Source: Desulfobacteraceae bacterium (GTDB taxonomy: Bacteria; Desulfobacterota; Desulfobacteria; Desulfobacterales; UBA11574). From it: 8,566 nt of DNA. Below, piece by piece: positions 1 to 6,331 of this stretch. The stretch is taken from contig DAOVAE010000036.1 of assembly GCA_030671225.1 (NCBI GenBank), positions 1 to 8,566 of the forward strand, written 5' to 3'. Position 1 is the first letter of the stretch, and each line of letters opens with the position of its first letter. The position numbers and the translations under genes are program-made. A model generated the notes under the pieces. That model searched no databases. It worked only from the letters and a program-made list of their open reading frames with translations, and was not told where the DNA came from.

Positions 1-1122
1 AAAAGGATCTTTTTTCACGTTACTTTCCCTAAAATTCTTCATCTTCAATCTCATATCATCCATAAGGTCTTCCATATCCTCCATCGACATTTTCATTCCC
101 TCTTCTATCATGGCATTAAATTCAGCCTCTATCATTTTGATGTTGTCTAATTCTTTTAATATGAATTCCTTTCCATGGAATTTTTTAGATAATTCAGGAT
201 GTTTTGCCAGATACCCATAGTGAGAAAAAAGTCCAAAATGGCATTCCAGTCGTCTTCCGGAGAAAGCGATTTTTCTGTTTAGCTCCATAATTTCATTATT
301 GATCTTTGTGACCTTAGAAATACTTTCTTCATACGCTAAATCGTCACCACTCTTCCTGGCCTCTTTTGCAGAGGATAAATATATTTCTTTCTCCTCAGAT
401 AACCGACCGGCCTTATCAACAAGGCTTTTTAATTGATCTCTTCGCTTCTGTATTTCACTGTGCACAAAACCGCCATATTTTTCTCCATCCGCAAACAGAT
501 TTTGTCTTCCTTTTTTTTGAGCTTGTTCCCAATCCGGCTGAAAATCAGATTCTGTCTTTATCTCATTTGTAATAAACGTAAGTTGAGAGCCCTGGTTTGA
601 TGATAGCGTGCTTTGGTTTGTTTCATTGTCCACATTTACCCGGCCGGAATCAACCCGAACAAGCATAGTTCCATCTTCATATGCGGCAGTACTGAATTCG
701 GTTCCTCTAGCTCCACAAACAGCGGTTGGTGTTTGAACTTCAAAAGCTTTCCTCCGTAACGCTTCTCTGCTGATCCGACTCCAAATTCTACCGAAAAATA
801 ATATAATTGAATTCCTCTTTTCCACCGGAGAAATAATAGTATTGATGGCTATGTGAGCATTTTGATGTATCCTGAGCAAGCTTTGATCAAGAAAAGTTAT
901 TTCTCCCTCACTGTCATCGCCGGATTTTATTTTATCACCAAAATAGACGGACATATTTTGTTCCGCTTTTATCCATTCAGTTTCTTTTGCTCGCTGAACA
1001 TGGACAAAGCCCGATATTGAAGTGAAAGAACCCAATGGTTCTTCTTTGGCAAAACTCATCTGACTAGGAAGAATAAAAATAATAGTAAAGATTAAACATA
1101 CAGCAAAGAATTTAATTTTCAT
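1..1122 (-). CDS. FecR-domain exported protein with coiled-coil tail (3' end outside window)
   Basis: This open frame of 374 codons runs off the left edge without a stop, so the C-terminus is unseen. It starts at ATG 1122-1120. Residues 1-25 form a Sec signal peptide (Lys-rich start, long hydrophobic core, cleavage likely after SFA). Residues about 31-165 are a FecR domain: a beta-rich stretch with FGDKIKSGDD at 61-70, then the family signature TPTAVCGARGTEF at 131-143 and a closing VDSGRVNV at 157-164. From about 222 the protein is charged and helical, probably coiled coil, and residues 343-361 hold seven methionines. It is probably periplasmic. FecR proteins of this exported type differ from the inner-membrane FecR of iron sensing, which has a cytoplasmic anti-sigma part, and no sigma factor gene is in view. 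The substrate or ligand is unknown. The gene is divergent from the FlgT-like operon and has its own good promoter. The ribosome binding site is weak (AAGG about 14 bases upstream). Confidence 0.85.
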   Translation of the reverse strand, partial: MKIKFFAVCLIFTIIFILPSQMSFAKEEPLGSFTSISGFVHVQRAKETEWIKAEQNMSVYFGDKIKSGDDSEGEITFLDQSLLRIHQNAHIAINTIISPVEKRNSIILFFGRIWSRISREALRRKAFEVQTPTAVCGARGTEFSTAAYEDGTMLVRVDSGRVNVDNETNQSTLSSNQGSQLTFITNEIKTESDFQPDWEQAQKKGRQNLFADGEKYGGFVHSEIQKRRDQLKSLVDKAGRLSEEKEIYLSSAKEARKSGDDLAYEESISKVTKINNEIMELNRKIAFSGRRLECHFGLFSHYGYLAKHPELSKKFHGKEFILKELDNIKMIEAEFNAMIEEGMKMSMEDMEDLMDDMRLKMKNFRESNVKKDPF

Positions 1123-1162
1123 GATTTTAATCTTTTGCCTTAAAGTTAATAATAACAATAAA

Positions 1163-1191
1163 AATATAGATGAATGAGGATTGAGTGTCAA
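1163..1191 (-). promoter_or_regulatory. Sigma-70 type promoter of the FecR-domain gene
   Basis: On the minus strand there is a perfect -35 box TTGACA (1191-1186), a 17-base spacer and a -10 box TATATT (1168-1163), five of six to consensus. The A/T tract just upstream of the -35 box (1192-1203) looks like an UP element. Transcription should start near 1156, giving a leader of about 34 bases before the ATG at 1122. This is a strong housekeeping-type promoter by sequence. Confidence 0.75.
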
Positions 1192-1233
1192 ATAAAAAAA
1201 AGTCGTAAAATATGTCTGGAATAGATCCCATAA

Positions 1234-1257
1234 TTGTCACCAAGTGTTGATTGACAA
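1234..1257. repeat. Inverted repeat TTGTCA-N12-TGACAA, possible operator
   Basis: The two 6-base arms at 1234-1239 and 1252-1257 are exact reverse complements separated by 12 bases. The right arm lies inside the putative -35 box of the rightward operon, so a protein bound here could block or recruit polymerase. A small inner dyad, CAA-N3-TTG, lies at 1241-1249. No regulator family is recognised. In AT-rich DNA a 6-base dyad can occur by chance. Confidence 0.35.
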
Positions 1258-1279
1258 CGCATAATGCAAATGATATGTG
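1251..1279 (+). promoter_or_regulatory. Putative promoter of the FlgT-like/DUF799/CsgG operon
   Basis: A perfect TTGACA at 1251-1256 is followed after 17 bases by TATGTG at 1274-1279, a weak -10 box that is preceded directly by TGA, which fits the extended -10 pattern TGn. Transcription would start near 1286, leaving a leader of about 50 bases. The weak -10 and the dyads around it suggest a regulated promoter. The TTG of this -35 box is also an in-frame alternative start for the next gene, which is a reason to reject that start. Confidence 0.5.
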
Positions 1280-1285
1280 TCATTT
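1268..1285. promoter_or_regulatory. Inverted repeat AAATGA-N6-TCATTT, CRP-like geometry
   Basis: The arms at 1268-1273 and 1280-1285 are exact reverse complements with a 6-base spacer that is the putative -10 box. The 6-base spacing, the GA-N6-TC core and the outer AAA/TTT match the layout of a CRP/FNR-family site (TGTGA-N6-TCACA), but only three of five bases in each half match CRP. Lying on the -10 box, it would more likely repress than activate. The adenylate cyclase gene in the same window makes a cAMP regulator an attractive but unproven reading. Confidence 0.3.
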
Positions 1286-1320
1286 TACCTTTTTACCATT
1301 CACTGACCTGAATCTCATCC

Positions 1321-1328
1321 GGGGAGGG
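1321..1328 (+). promoter_or_regulatory. Ribosome binding site that fixes the start of the FlgT-like gene
   Basis: GGGGAGGG contains a strong Shine-Dalgarno core 6 bases before the ATG at 1335. No comparable site precedes the upstream in-frame TTG at 1251. Confidence 0.75.
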
Positions 1329-1334
1329 CAGCCA

Positions 1335-2525
1335 ATGAAAACCTTCATCCTCAACCATCTTTATTTCCTTCTTTGCTTGTTTCTTCTACCATTTAATACG
1401 TTAGCCGCAGATCCAGTCAGCATTAATGCCACAGCAGAAGGCGTTGCCGTAATTGTTGACAATAATACTGCTCTTGCAAGAGATCAGGCGGTCAAGGATG
1501 CCTTGAGAATGGTGGTTGAGCAGACTGTGGGAACTATGATCTCTTCCGAGACCGTCGTTGAAAGCTATGAAGTTTTGCAGGACCAGATATATTCCAAAAC
1601 ACAGGGGTATATTAGGAACTACAATATTATTAATGAAAGTCCGGATGGAAATCTTTACCGGGTCACTATTCAGGCAAATGTCGCCAAGGGAGTTTTAGAA
1701 AATGATCTTATGGCATTAGGTCTTCTTATTGCGAGAAAGAATATGCCAAGGATTATTATTATGGTGGCAGAGCAGAATGTGGGTATGCATAATTACTCAT
1801 ACTGGTGGCATGTGGTTGCCGGTCATGCAGACTTGACGATCACGGAGAATACCCTTATGGAAAAACTTTCCGAAAAAGGTTTCAACATTGTCGATCACTC
1901 CGTAAAGACAAAAAATATTCAAATTTCCGATGCATATAAGATCGAATCTCTCACAAATGATGCCATTAAAACAATTGGAAACCTTTATGATGCAGAGGTG
2001 GTTATATATGGAAAGGCGCTTTCAAAACTGGCAGGATCTGTTATGGGAAGCTCGATGAAATCCGCTCAGGCAGATGTTTCATTGAGGGCTGTCAATACGG
2101 ATAATGGCCAGGTTATCGCTTCTTCGACCAACCATGCTGCCGCAGTTCATCCGAGTGAAATTAATGCGGGAACAGAAGCTCTTAAACTGGCAGCAGAAGG
2201 GATAGCGGAAAAACTTATCACCCAGATTATCAACCGCTGGAGCCAGGATGTTAGTGGGGGAACAATGATTCAGGTTGTCATCTCAGGTATTAAATCATAC
2301 GACCATCTTGTAAAGTTTAAAGAAATGGTTCGTAAAAAAATACGAGGTGTAGCCGGTTTATACCAGAGGGATTTTAGTTCCGGAGTTGCAACGCTTGACA
2401 TCAATATCTCAACCACTGCACAAAATTTGGCAGACGAACTTATTGTTATCGATTATGGTGGTTTTGTCATCGATATTACGAGCATTACTCAAAACAGCAT
2501 AAATCTTGAAATGAAAATGCAGTGA
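1335..2525 (+). CDS. Exported FlgT-N-like protein with CsgG-like middle domain
   Basis: The protein has 396 residues. The start at ATG 1335 is chosen because GGGGAGGG (1321-1328) stands 6 bases before it and a clear signal peptide follows (hydrophobic 9-20, cleavage near TLAA at 22-25). The frame is open back to a TTG at 1251, but that triplet is in the likely -35 box and would put 28 non-hydrophobic residues before the signal. Residues about 30-125 resemble the N-terminal domain of flagellar assembly protein T: ARDQAVKDALRMVVEQTVG (48-66), then ISSETVVES and the pattern YRVTIQANV (108-116). Residues about 138-302 look like a TolB-N/CsgG-like alpha/beta domain (PRIIIMVAEQ, GNLYDAEVVIYGKA). 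Residues 310-396 show a beta-alpha-beta-beta-alpha-beta pattern. It is a soluble periplasmic protein rather than a lipoprotein, since no lipobox is present. No flagellar gene is nearby, so a flagellar role is doubtful. More likely it partners the CsgG lipoprotein two genes downstream. Confidence 0.8.
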   Translation: MKTFILNHLYFLLCLFLLPFNTLAADPVSINATAEGVAVIVDNNTALARDQAVKDALRMVVEQTVGTMISSETVVESYEVLQDQIYSKTQGYIRNYNIINESPDGNLYRVTIQANVAKGVLENDLMALGLLIARKNMPRIIIMVAEQNVGMHNYSYWWHVVAGHADLTITENTLMEKLSEKGFNIVDHSVKTKNIQISDAYKIESLTNDAIKTIGNLYDAEVVIYGKALSKLAGSVMGSSMKSAQADVSLRAVNTDNGQVIASSTNHAAAVHPSEINAGTEALKLAAEGIAEKLITQIINRWSQDVSGGTMIQVVISGIKSYDHLVKFKEMVRKKIRGVAGLYQRDFSSGVATLDINISTTAQNLADELIVIDYGGFVIDITSITQNSINLEMKMQ

Positions 2526-2557
2526 TAATTTAACCACTTTAACATATGGGAGCAAGT

Positions 2558-3910
2558 ATGAAATCATTAAAATTGTTGGCAATCATTCTATCAATAATAC
2601 TCATCTCCGGATGTGCAATGATGCCGACGAAACCTCCGGCCGATCCAAGCAACCCAATGAAAAGGATCGCCATCCTGCCGATAAAAAATGATACAACTGA
2701 TGTCGAAGGGCCCTACTTTGTGAGGGAAAAACTGGTAAAAGCCTTCGAAGACCGTGAATATAATGTTAAACCGGTTGAAGAAACCGATCGTTTATTAAGA
2801 GATCGGATGGGAATTACTCTCGGCGGGCAGCTTGAAATGGCAAAAAATGAAAAATTGATAGAAGTCCTCGATGTAGAAGGACTTGTTTTCGGAACCTTAA
2901 TGGATTTTGGCGAAACCACTACCGGCCTTTATAATGTCAGGAGAGTCAGAGCTAGATTCAAGCTGGTCAACGCATTAACTAATGAGACCTTCTGGGCAAA
3001 CGGTATCGGTGTAAAAAGTGAGGAAACTGCCGGCAAGTTTCTGGGAACCGCGATTGCTTTGGCTGCTGGCATGAAAGACAAGGATGCAGAGGTGCCCTGG
3101 ATCACAATCGAAAGTCAACAAAGTAGTAAAAGTGTCTTTGAAGGCCTGGCTGCTGGCTTTGGGAAAAAGCTTATTTCCAAGGTTACAAAAACACATCTCC
3201 TTCGTGAGACAAATGAAATGATCCGGCGGATTATGATAAATCTTCCATGGGGGCCCGGGTCAGTCATAGTCGCTGCAGCCCCTGTAAAATTTCAGATTCC
3301 TAAAGTTAAGATGCCGCCACCAGCATCAGTCGGTCATATGGATTACGGAAAAAGAGATTTTTCGGCAGTAATTGTATCCAATATGGTGGACAAAAAAGGA
3401 AAAGACAGTTTCGCTTTTAAAATGCCTATCGCAAAGGCCGGGAAAAAGATCCGGTTGGAAGTTGACTATTCAAAGATGTCAAAGGGTGGGGAGATGCCTC
3501 CTGCTCTCAGCAAAATGGTGACGATACACAGAGGTGATAAAAAAATTACCTACTCCCTTTACCCCGGCAAAAAGATGTATATGGTACACAATGAGACAGA
3601 TGAGAATTATTTTGAAAAACCGAAAGTGATTAAGACAAAGGCCGGCAGCGAGACCATTGACGGTCATCCAACGGAGAAGTTCAAAATAAAAATAACATAC
3701 AAAAACGCTATGACCCAGCAGGGATACATCTGGAATGCTAAAGACCTGGATGGAATGACCATAAAGAGCGAAATTGAAGATGAGACCATGAAGTATACAT
3801 CCCAATTTAAAAACATTGTATTAAAGAAACCCTCGAAAAATCTTTTTGTAATTCCTGACGGATTTACAGAAGCGAGCGGATTTATGGAATTAATGTTGGA
3901 CGAAAAGTAA
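2558..3910 (+). CDS. Two-domain lipoprotein: DUF799 (GNA1162-like) plus DUF4412-like domain
   Basis: The protein has 450 residues from ATG 2558. An in-frame ATG lies four codons earlier at 2546, but GGGAG (2548-2552) overlaps it and is spaced 5 bases from 2558, so 2558 is preferred. A lipoprotein signal ends in ISGC with Cys19. Ala at +2 is not a retention signal, so the outer membrane is expected. Residues about 34-234 resemble the DUF799/GNA1162 lipoprotein family: MKRIAILPIKNDTTDV (34-49), a DVEGLVFGTLMDFG strand region (105-118), the typical tryptophan in TFWANG (144-149) and the closing LPWGPG (229-234). GNA1162-type proteins have a fold like TolB-N and are outer-membrane lipoproteins of unknown exact role. 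A Pro-rich linker (244-257) leads to residues about 265-440, a second beta-rich domain like DUF4412/LolA-type beta sheets, with KKMYMVHN (338-345) and TIDGHPTEKFKI (366-377). The gene lies 32 bases after the FlgT-like gene and 33 before the CsgG gene. The domain calls come from motif pattern only, and the second is less sure. Confidence 0.75.
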   Translation: MKSLKLLAIILSIILISGCAMMPTKPPADPSNPMKRIAILPIKNDTTDVEGPYFVREKLVKAFEDREYNVKPVEETDRLLRDRMGITLGGQLEMAKNEKLIEVLDVEGLVFGTLMDFGETTTGLYNVRRVRARFKLVNALTNETFWANGIGVKSEETAGKFLGTAIALAAGMKDKDAEVPWITIESQQSSKSVFEGLAAGFGKKLISKVTKTHLLRETNEMIRRIMINLPWGPGSVIVAAAPVKFQIPKVKMPPPASVGHMDYGKRDFSAVIVSNMVDKKGKDSFAFKMPIAKAGKKIRLEVDYSKMSKGGEMPPALSKMVTIHRGDKKITYSLYPGKKMYMVHNETDENYFEKPKVIKTKAGSETIDGHPTEKFKIKITYKNAMTQQGYIWNAKDLDGMTIKSEIEDETMKYTSQFKNIVLKKPSKNLFVIPDGFTEASGFMELMLDEK

Positions 3911-3930
3911 ATAGAAGATAAATGTTAAAA

Positions 3931-3937
3931 GAGGAGG
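3931..3937 (+). promoter_or_regulatory. Strong ribosome binding site of the CsgG-family gene
   Basis: GAGGAGG stands 6 bases before ATG 3944 and is close to a perfect Shine-Dalgarno. It is the strongest of the three in the operon, which may mean the CsgG lipoprotein is made in excess of its partners, as expected if it forms a multimer. Confidence 0.75.
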
Positions 3938-3943
3938 AACACA

Positions 3944-4903
3944 ATGGTTAAAGTTAATAAATCGTATCTGTTATGCCTTTTGTTACTTGCGGCAGCGCTT
4001 TTTGCTATCAACGGTTGTGCCCCAAAAACTTCCGGTGCTGTACGAGATGACTCTTCATTAACTGGTATTTCAGACGAGTTGGCGCCAACCGGAGAGTATA
4101 CTGGTCCGAAATTGAGGGTAGGTGTAGTTAACTTTCAGAACAAAACGCCTTCTAAGGTCCTTGGAATCGGTGAAGCAGCAGCCGATATTCTTGGAACAAT
4201 ACTCCAAAAAACAAAACGTTTTATAATTATACCTCAACAGGATATCGCTTCAGTCATGGATCAGCAGGCCATGGGCGCATCGGGAGCAATTGATCCCGGT
4301 TCCGCGGCAAAAATGGGAAAAGTATTAGGACTAAACGCTATTGTGACCGGATCAATCAGCGCCTATTCCGAGGCCGAAGAGGGTATAGATTATCTTGTTT
4401 ATAAAAAGAAAAAACAGATTGCCAGGGTAACCGTTGACTACCGGATTGTCGATACCACAACCGGTATTCAAATAATGGCGGATTCCGGCCAGGGCGTTTA
4501 TGAAAAGACCACAGGAGGTGCATTGGGACTTGGTTCCAAATCATCATACGATGCGGACCTTAGAGATGGCGCTTTGCGGGATGCTTTGACCAAAGCAATG
4601 GTGAACATGTTAGATCAACTGGAAGCCCAGGATTGGAATGGACGAATTGCCAGCATTAAAGGGAGGACGGCATATATTAATGCAGGAAAGAAGACAGGAT
4701 TAAAGGTCGGTGACATACTACTGGTTGTGGAACTCGGAGAGGAAATATTCGACCCGCAGACTAAGGTAACACTTGGGAGGGCTCCTGGAAATTTGAAAGG
4801 GGAATTGATGATTACCGGATTCTTTGGAAAAGATGGATCGGTTGCAAAGATAAGGTCTGGCGTAGGATTCAGAAAAAACGATCTTGTAAAACTAAAAAAG
4901 TAA
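3944..4903 (+). CDS. CsgG-family outer-membrane lipoprotein with FlgT-C-like tail
   Basis: The protein has 319 residues. The signal peptide ends in the lipobox INGC with Cys25 and Ala at +2, so outer-membrane lipidation is expected. Residues about 56-227 form a CsgG domain: KLRVGVVNFQNKTPSKVLGIG (56-76), TKRFIIIPQQDIASVMDQQ (90-108), LGLNAIVTGSISAY (128-141), and a terminal helix in RDGALRDALTKAMVNMLDQL (207-226). The stretches 142-165 and 178-203 sit where the membrane hairpins of the E. coli CsgG pore lie, so pore formation is possible but not shown. Residues about 232-318 (GRIASIKGRTAYINAGKKTG, then LKVGDILLVV) resemble the small beta-barrel C-terminal domain of FlgT. E. coli CsgG secretes curli subunits with CsgE and CsgF, but no CsgA, B, E or F is present here. 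CsgG/HfaB-type relatives also serve in holdfast anchoring and in lipoprotein clusters with DUF799 proteins, and the latter fits this operon. It is the last gene before a strong terminator. Confidence 0.88.
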   Translation: MVKVNKSYLLCLLLLAAALFAINGCAPKTSGAVRDDSSLTGISDELAPTGEYTGPKLRVGVVNFQNKTPSKVLGIGEAAADILGTILQKTKRFIIIPQQDIASVMDQQAMGASGAIDPGSAAKMGKVLGLNAIVTGSISAYSEAEEGIDYLVYKKKKQIARVTVDYRIVDTTTGIQIMADSGQGVYEKTTGGALGLGSKSSYDADLRDGALRDALTKAMVNMLDQLEAQDWNGRIASIKGRTAYINAGKKTGLKVGDILLVVELGEEIFDPQTKVTLGRAPGNLKGELMITGFFGKDGSVAKIRSGVGFRKNDLVKLKK

Positions 4904-4916
4904 TTCAATATGTGAC

Positions 4917-4929
4917 GTGCCGACGGCAC
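4917..4929. repeat. Small GC-rich hairpin GTGCC-GAC-GGCAC
   Basis: There are five paired bases on each side of a 3-base loop, between the CsgG stop codon and the main terminator. No T-run follows, so it is not a terminator by itself. It may stack with, or protect the 3' end next to, the larger hairpin. It could also be chance. Confidence 0.35.
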
Positions 4930-4944
4930 TTGGTATGAGATTTG

Positions 4945-4978
4945 ACAGAGCCCTTCTTGATAGAAGGGCTCTGTTTTT
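4945..4978 (+). terminator. Intrinsic terminator of the rightward operon
   Basis: A perfect 13-base stem (4945-4957 with 4962-4974) with loop TGAT is followed by a run of T (4974-4978). The stem core is GAGCCC/GGGCTC. Read on the minus strand the stem is followed by TCAAATC with no T-run, so it is built to stop rightward transcription. It may still slow transcripts arriving from the convergent operon. Confidence 0.92.
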
Positions 4979-5014
4979 ATTTAGAATTCTATATGCCGAT
5001 TTAAGGAGAACACC

Positions 5015-6331
5015 CTACTCCACTTTTTTGTATTTTTCCAGCAAACGACGTGCGTTTATTATATTTTCTTTTGCCTTTTTATGATCGGGATTCAAAACTA
5101 ATGTTTTTTCCCATTCTATTATTGCGCTGCTCAATTCTTGATTTAGAAAATATTTAACACCTTGCAGGTAGTGTGCTTCTGCCTCTTTTTTCATAACTCC
5201 TTTAACATCAGAGATTGCTTTCTCAATGCAATCATGCAAGGGGTCTGCTATGTTAAACACTTTTAATGCTTCTACATAATTTTTCCGAGTAATCAATCCC
5301 CTTCCCTTTTGGCAGTAAGTGGTGTTGATTAAATCTTTGGCAACTTTATTCGAATTATCGTAATCCAAAGCTTTTTCAGCCAGAGCTAGTACTTCTTCAT
5401 ATTGTTCTTCTCTCAACAAGCTATTCGCTTTCATCAAATCTTTGTTAATTACTTCTCGTATAGCTTTTTTAACGTCTTTATATTTAGGATCTACCTTTTT
5501 GAAAGTATTTATTGCTTCAGGATGCTTCTCTTCCCGGCTCAATTGCATTCCCATATGATAGTAGGCAGCATTTTTCAAATCTGCTGCTTCCTTGTTCATA
5601 AGATCATATTTCAGAACCTCTCCAGCAATATGCAACACCTCTTCGTATCGTTTTTCTTCCAAAAGGTTCCTTGCTTTTTTCAGATCATTACGAATTAAGA
5701 TTGCCTGATGGGTAAAATATGATTTTATCATGGGGAGTTTAAGAGTAGTGCCCGGTGCAGGTTTTTTGTTTGTTTCAAGATTGTTAAAATAGACAATCAG
5801 AATATCCTTTTGATTATCGTTGTAAAATTGACTTGAGATACTCTTTAGTGTGTCTCCCTTTTTTGTTTTATAGATTATATATTTTTTAGGAGCTAACCTG
5901 TTTTTCAAGTAATCCAATGCACCTTTATGATCTGGGTTATATCTCAAGGTTATTAGAAATTGCTGGCGAGCGTATTTCAGCTCATTTTTTTTGAAATAAA
6001 CAACGCCTTTTTTGAAATGCTGTCTTGCATTATTAGCAATGGTCGATTCCAAGACAGCTATTCTCTTAGCAATTATCTTGTCGTCAGGATTTAGAGCGCC
6101 GGCAATCTGCATATAATAAAGCGCCATTTGCAATTCATTCTTCTTTTCGTATTCAAGAGATTTTCGCTGGTAAGAAGAAGACAGGAAAGTCTCTGCACTT
6201 TCAGGTTTTTTTTCAGACGTCCCGGCCGAAATCTTTTCGGGAGTCTCTTTTTTAAATTCCATCACAGCGAAGCAACCCGTGAAAAAAAACAGAATAATAT
6301 ATAGCAAAAAAACGTTGATTATCTTCTTCAT
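5015..6331 (-). CDS. TPR and LysM lipoprotein
   Basis: The protein has 438 residues. A hydrophobic signal ends in FFTGC with Cys20, a slightly unusual lipobox because Phe replaces the common Leu at -3. The +2 residue is Phe, so the outer membrane is likely. TPR-like helical pairs lie at about 57-85 and 104-135, each ending in NPDD or NPDH. A LysM module follows at about 151-200 (YKTKKGDTLKSISSQFY, then PGTTLKLP), which should bind peptidoglycan. Residues 218-299 and 300-381 are an 82-residue tandem duplication, and a last TPR unit lies at about 383-417, again with NPDH. It probably acts as a periplasmic scaffold tying protein partners to the cell wall. Its ATG overlaps the stop of the NodB-like gene as ATGA and has no good Shine-Dalgarno, which points to translational coupling. 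It is the last gene of the leftward operon and converges on the CsgG gene. No clear terminator of its own is seen in the 111 bases between them. Confidence 0.85.
   Translation of the reverse strand: MKKIINVFLLYIILFFFTGCFAVMEFKKETPEKISAGTSEKKPESAETFLSSSYQRKSLEYEKKNELQMALYYMQIAGALNPDDKIIAKRIAVLESTIANNARQHFKKGVVYFKKNELKYARQQFLITLRYNPDHKGALDYLKNRLAPKKYIIYKTKKGDTLKSISSQFYNDNQKDILIVYFNNLETNKKPAPGTTLKLPMIKSYFTHQAILIRNDLKKARNLLEEKRYEEVLHIAGEVLKYDLMNKEAADLKNAAYYHMGMQLSREEKHPEAINTFKKVDPKYKDVKKAIREVINKDLMKANSLLREEQYEEVLALAEKALDYDNSNKVAKDLINTTYCQKGRGLITRKNYVEALKVFNIADPLHDCIEKAISDVKGVMKKEAEAHYLQGVKYFLNQELSSAIIEWEKTLVLNPDHKKAKENIINARRLLEKYKKVE
5188..5679 (-). repeat. Tandem duplication of an 82-residue unit inside the TPR/LysM gene
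   Basis: Residues 218-299 and 300-381 align without gaps at an offset of 82. Shared marks are LLEEKRYEEVL (223-233) against LLREEQYEEVL (305-315), KEAADLKN (247-254) against KVAKDLIN (329-336), and DPK-KKAI against DPL-EKAI around 281-291 and 363-373. Each unit holds about two TPR-like helical pairs. The copies have diverged, so the event is old. Confidence 0.75.

Noticed and set aside
1190..1203. Poly-A tract as a leftover of a terminator or insertion
   Set aside because: No stem precedes it and no target duplication flanks it. It fits better as an A/T-rich UP element upstream of the FecR gene promoter.
1251..1334. TTG at 1251 as the start of the FlgT-like protein
   Set aside because: It coincides with a TTGACA box, has no Shine-Dalgarno, and adds 28 polar residues before a good signal peptide. 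ATG 1335 has a strong ribosome binding site.
1335..2525. Flagellar function for the FlgT-like protein
   Set aside because: Only domain resemblance supports it. No flagellar gene is nearby, and the partners are CsgG and DUF799 lipoproteins.
3944..4903. Curli secretion locus
   Set aside because: No CsgA/B amyloid repeats and no CsgE or CsgF are found on either strand. CsgG-family membership alone does not imply curli.
5402..5698. Plus-strand frame of 98 codons inside the TPR/LysM gene
   Set aside because: It is a shadow of the opposite strand: Phe/Ser-rich, no ribosome binding site, and it falls within a well-supported coding sequence. The same holds for the other frames lying opposite real genes.
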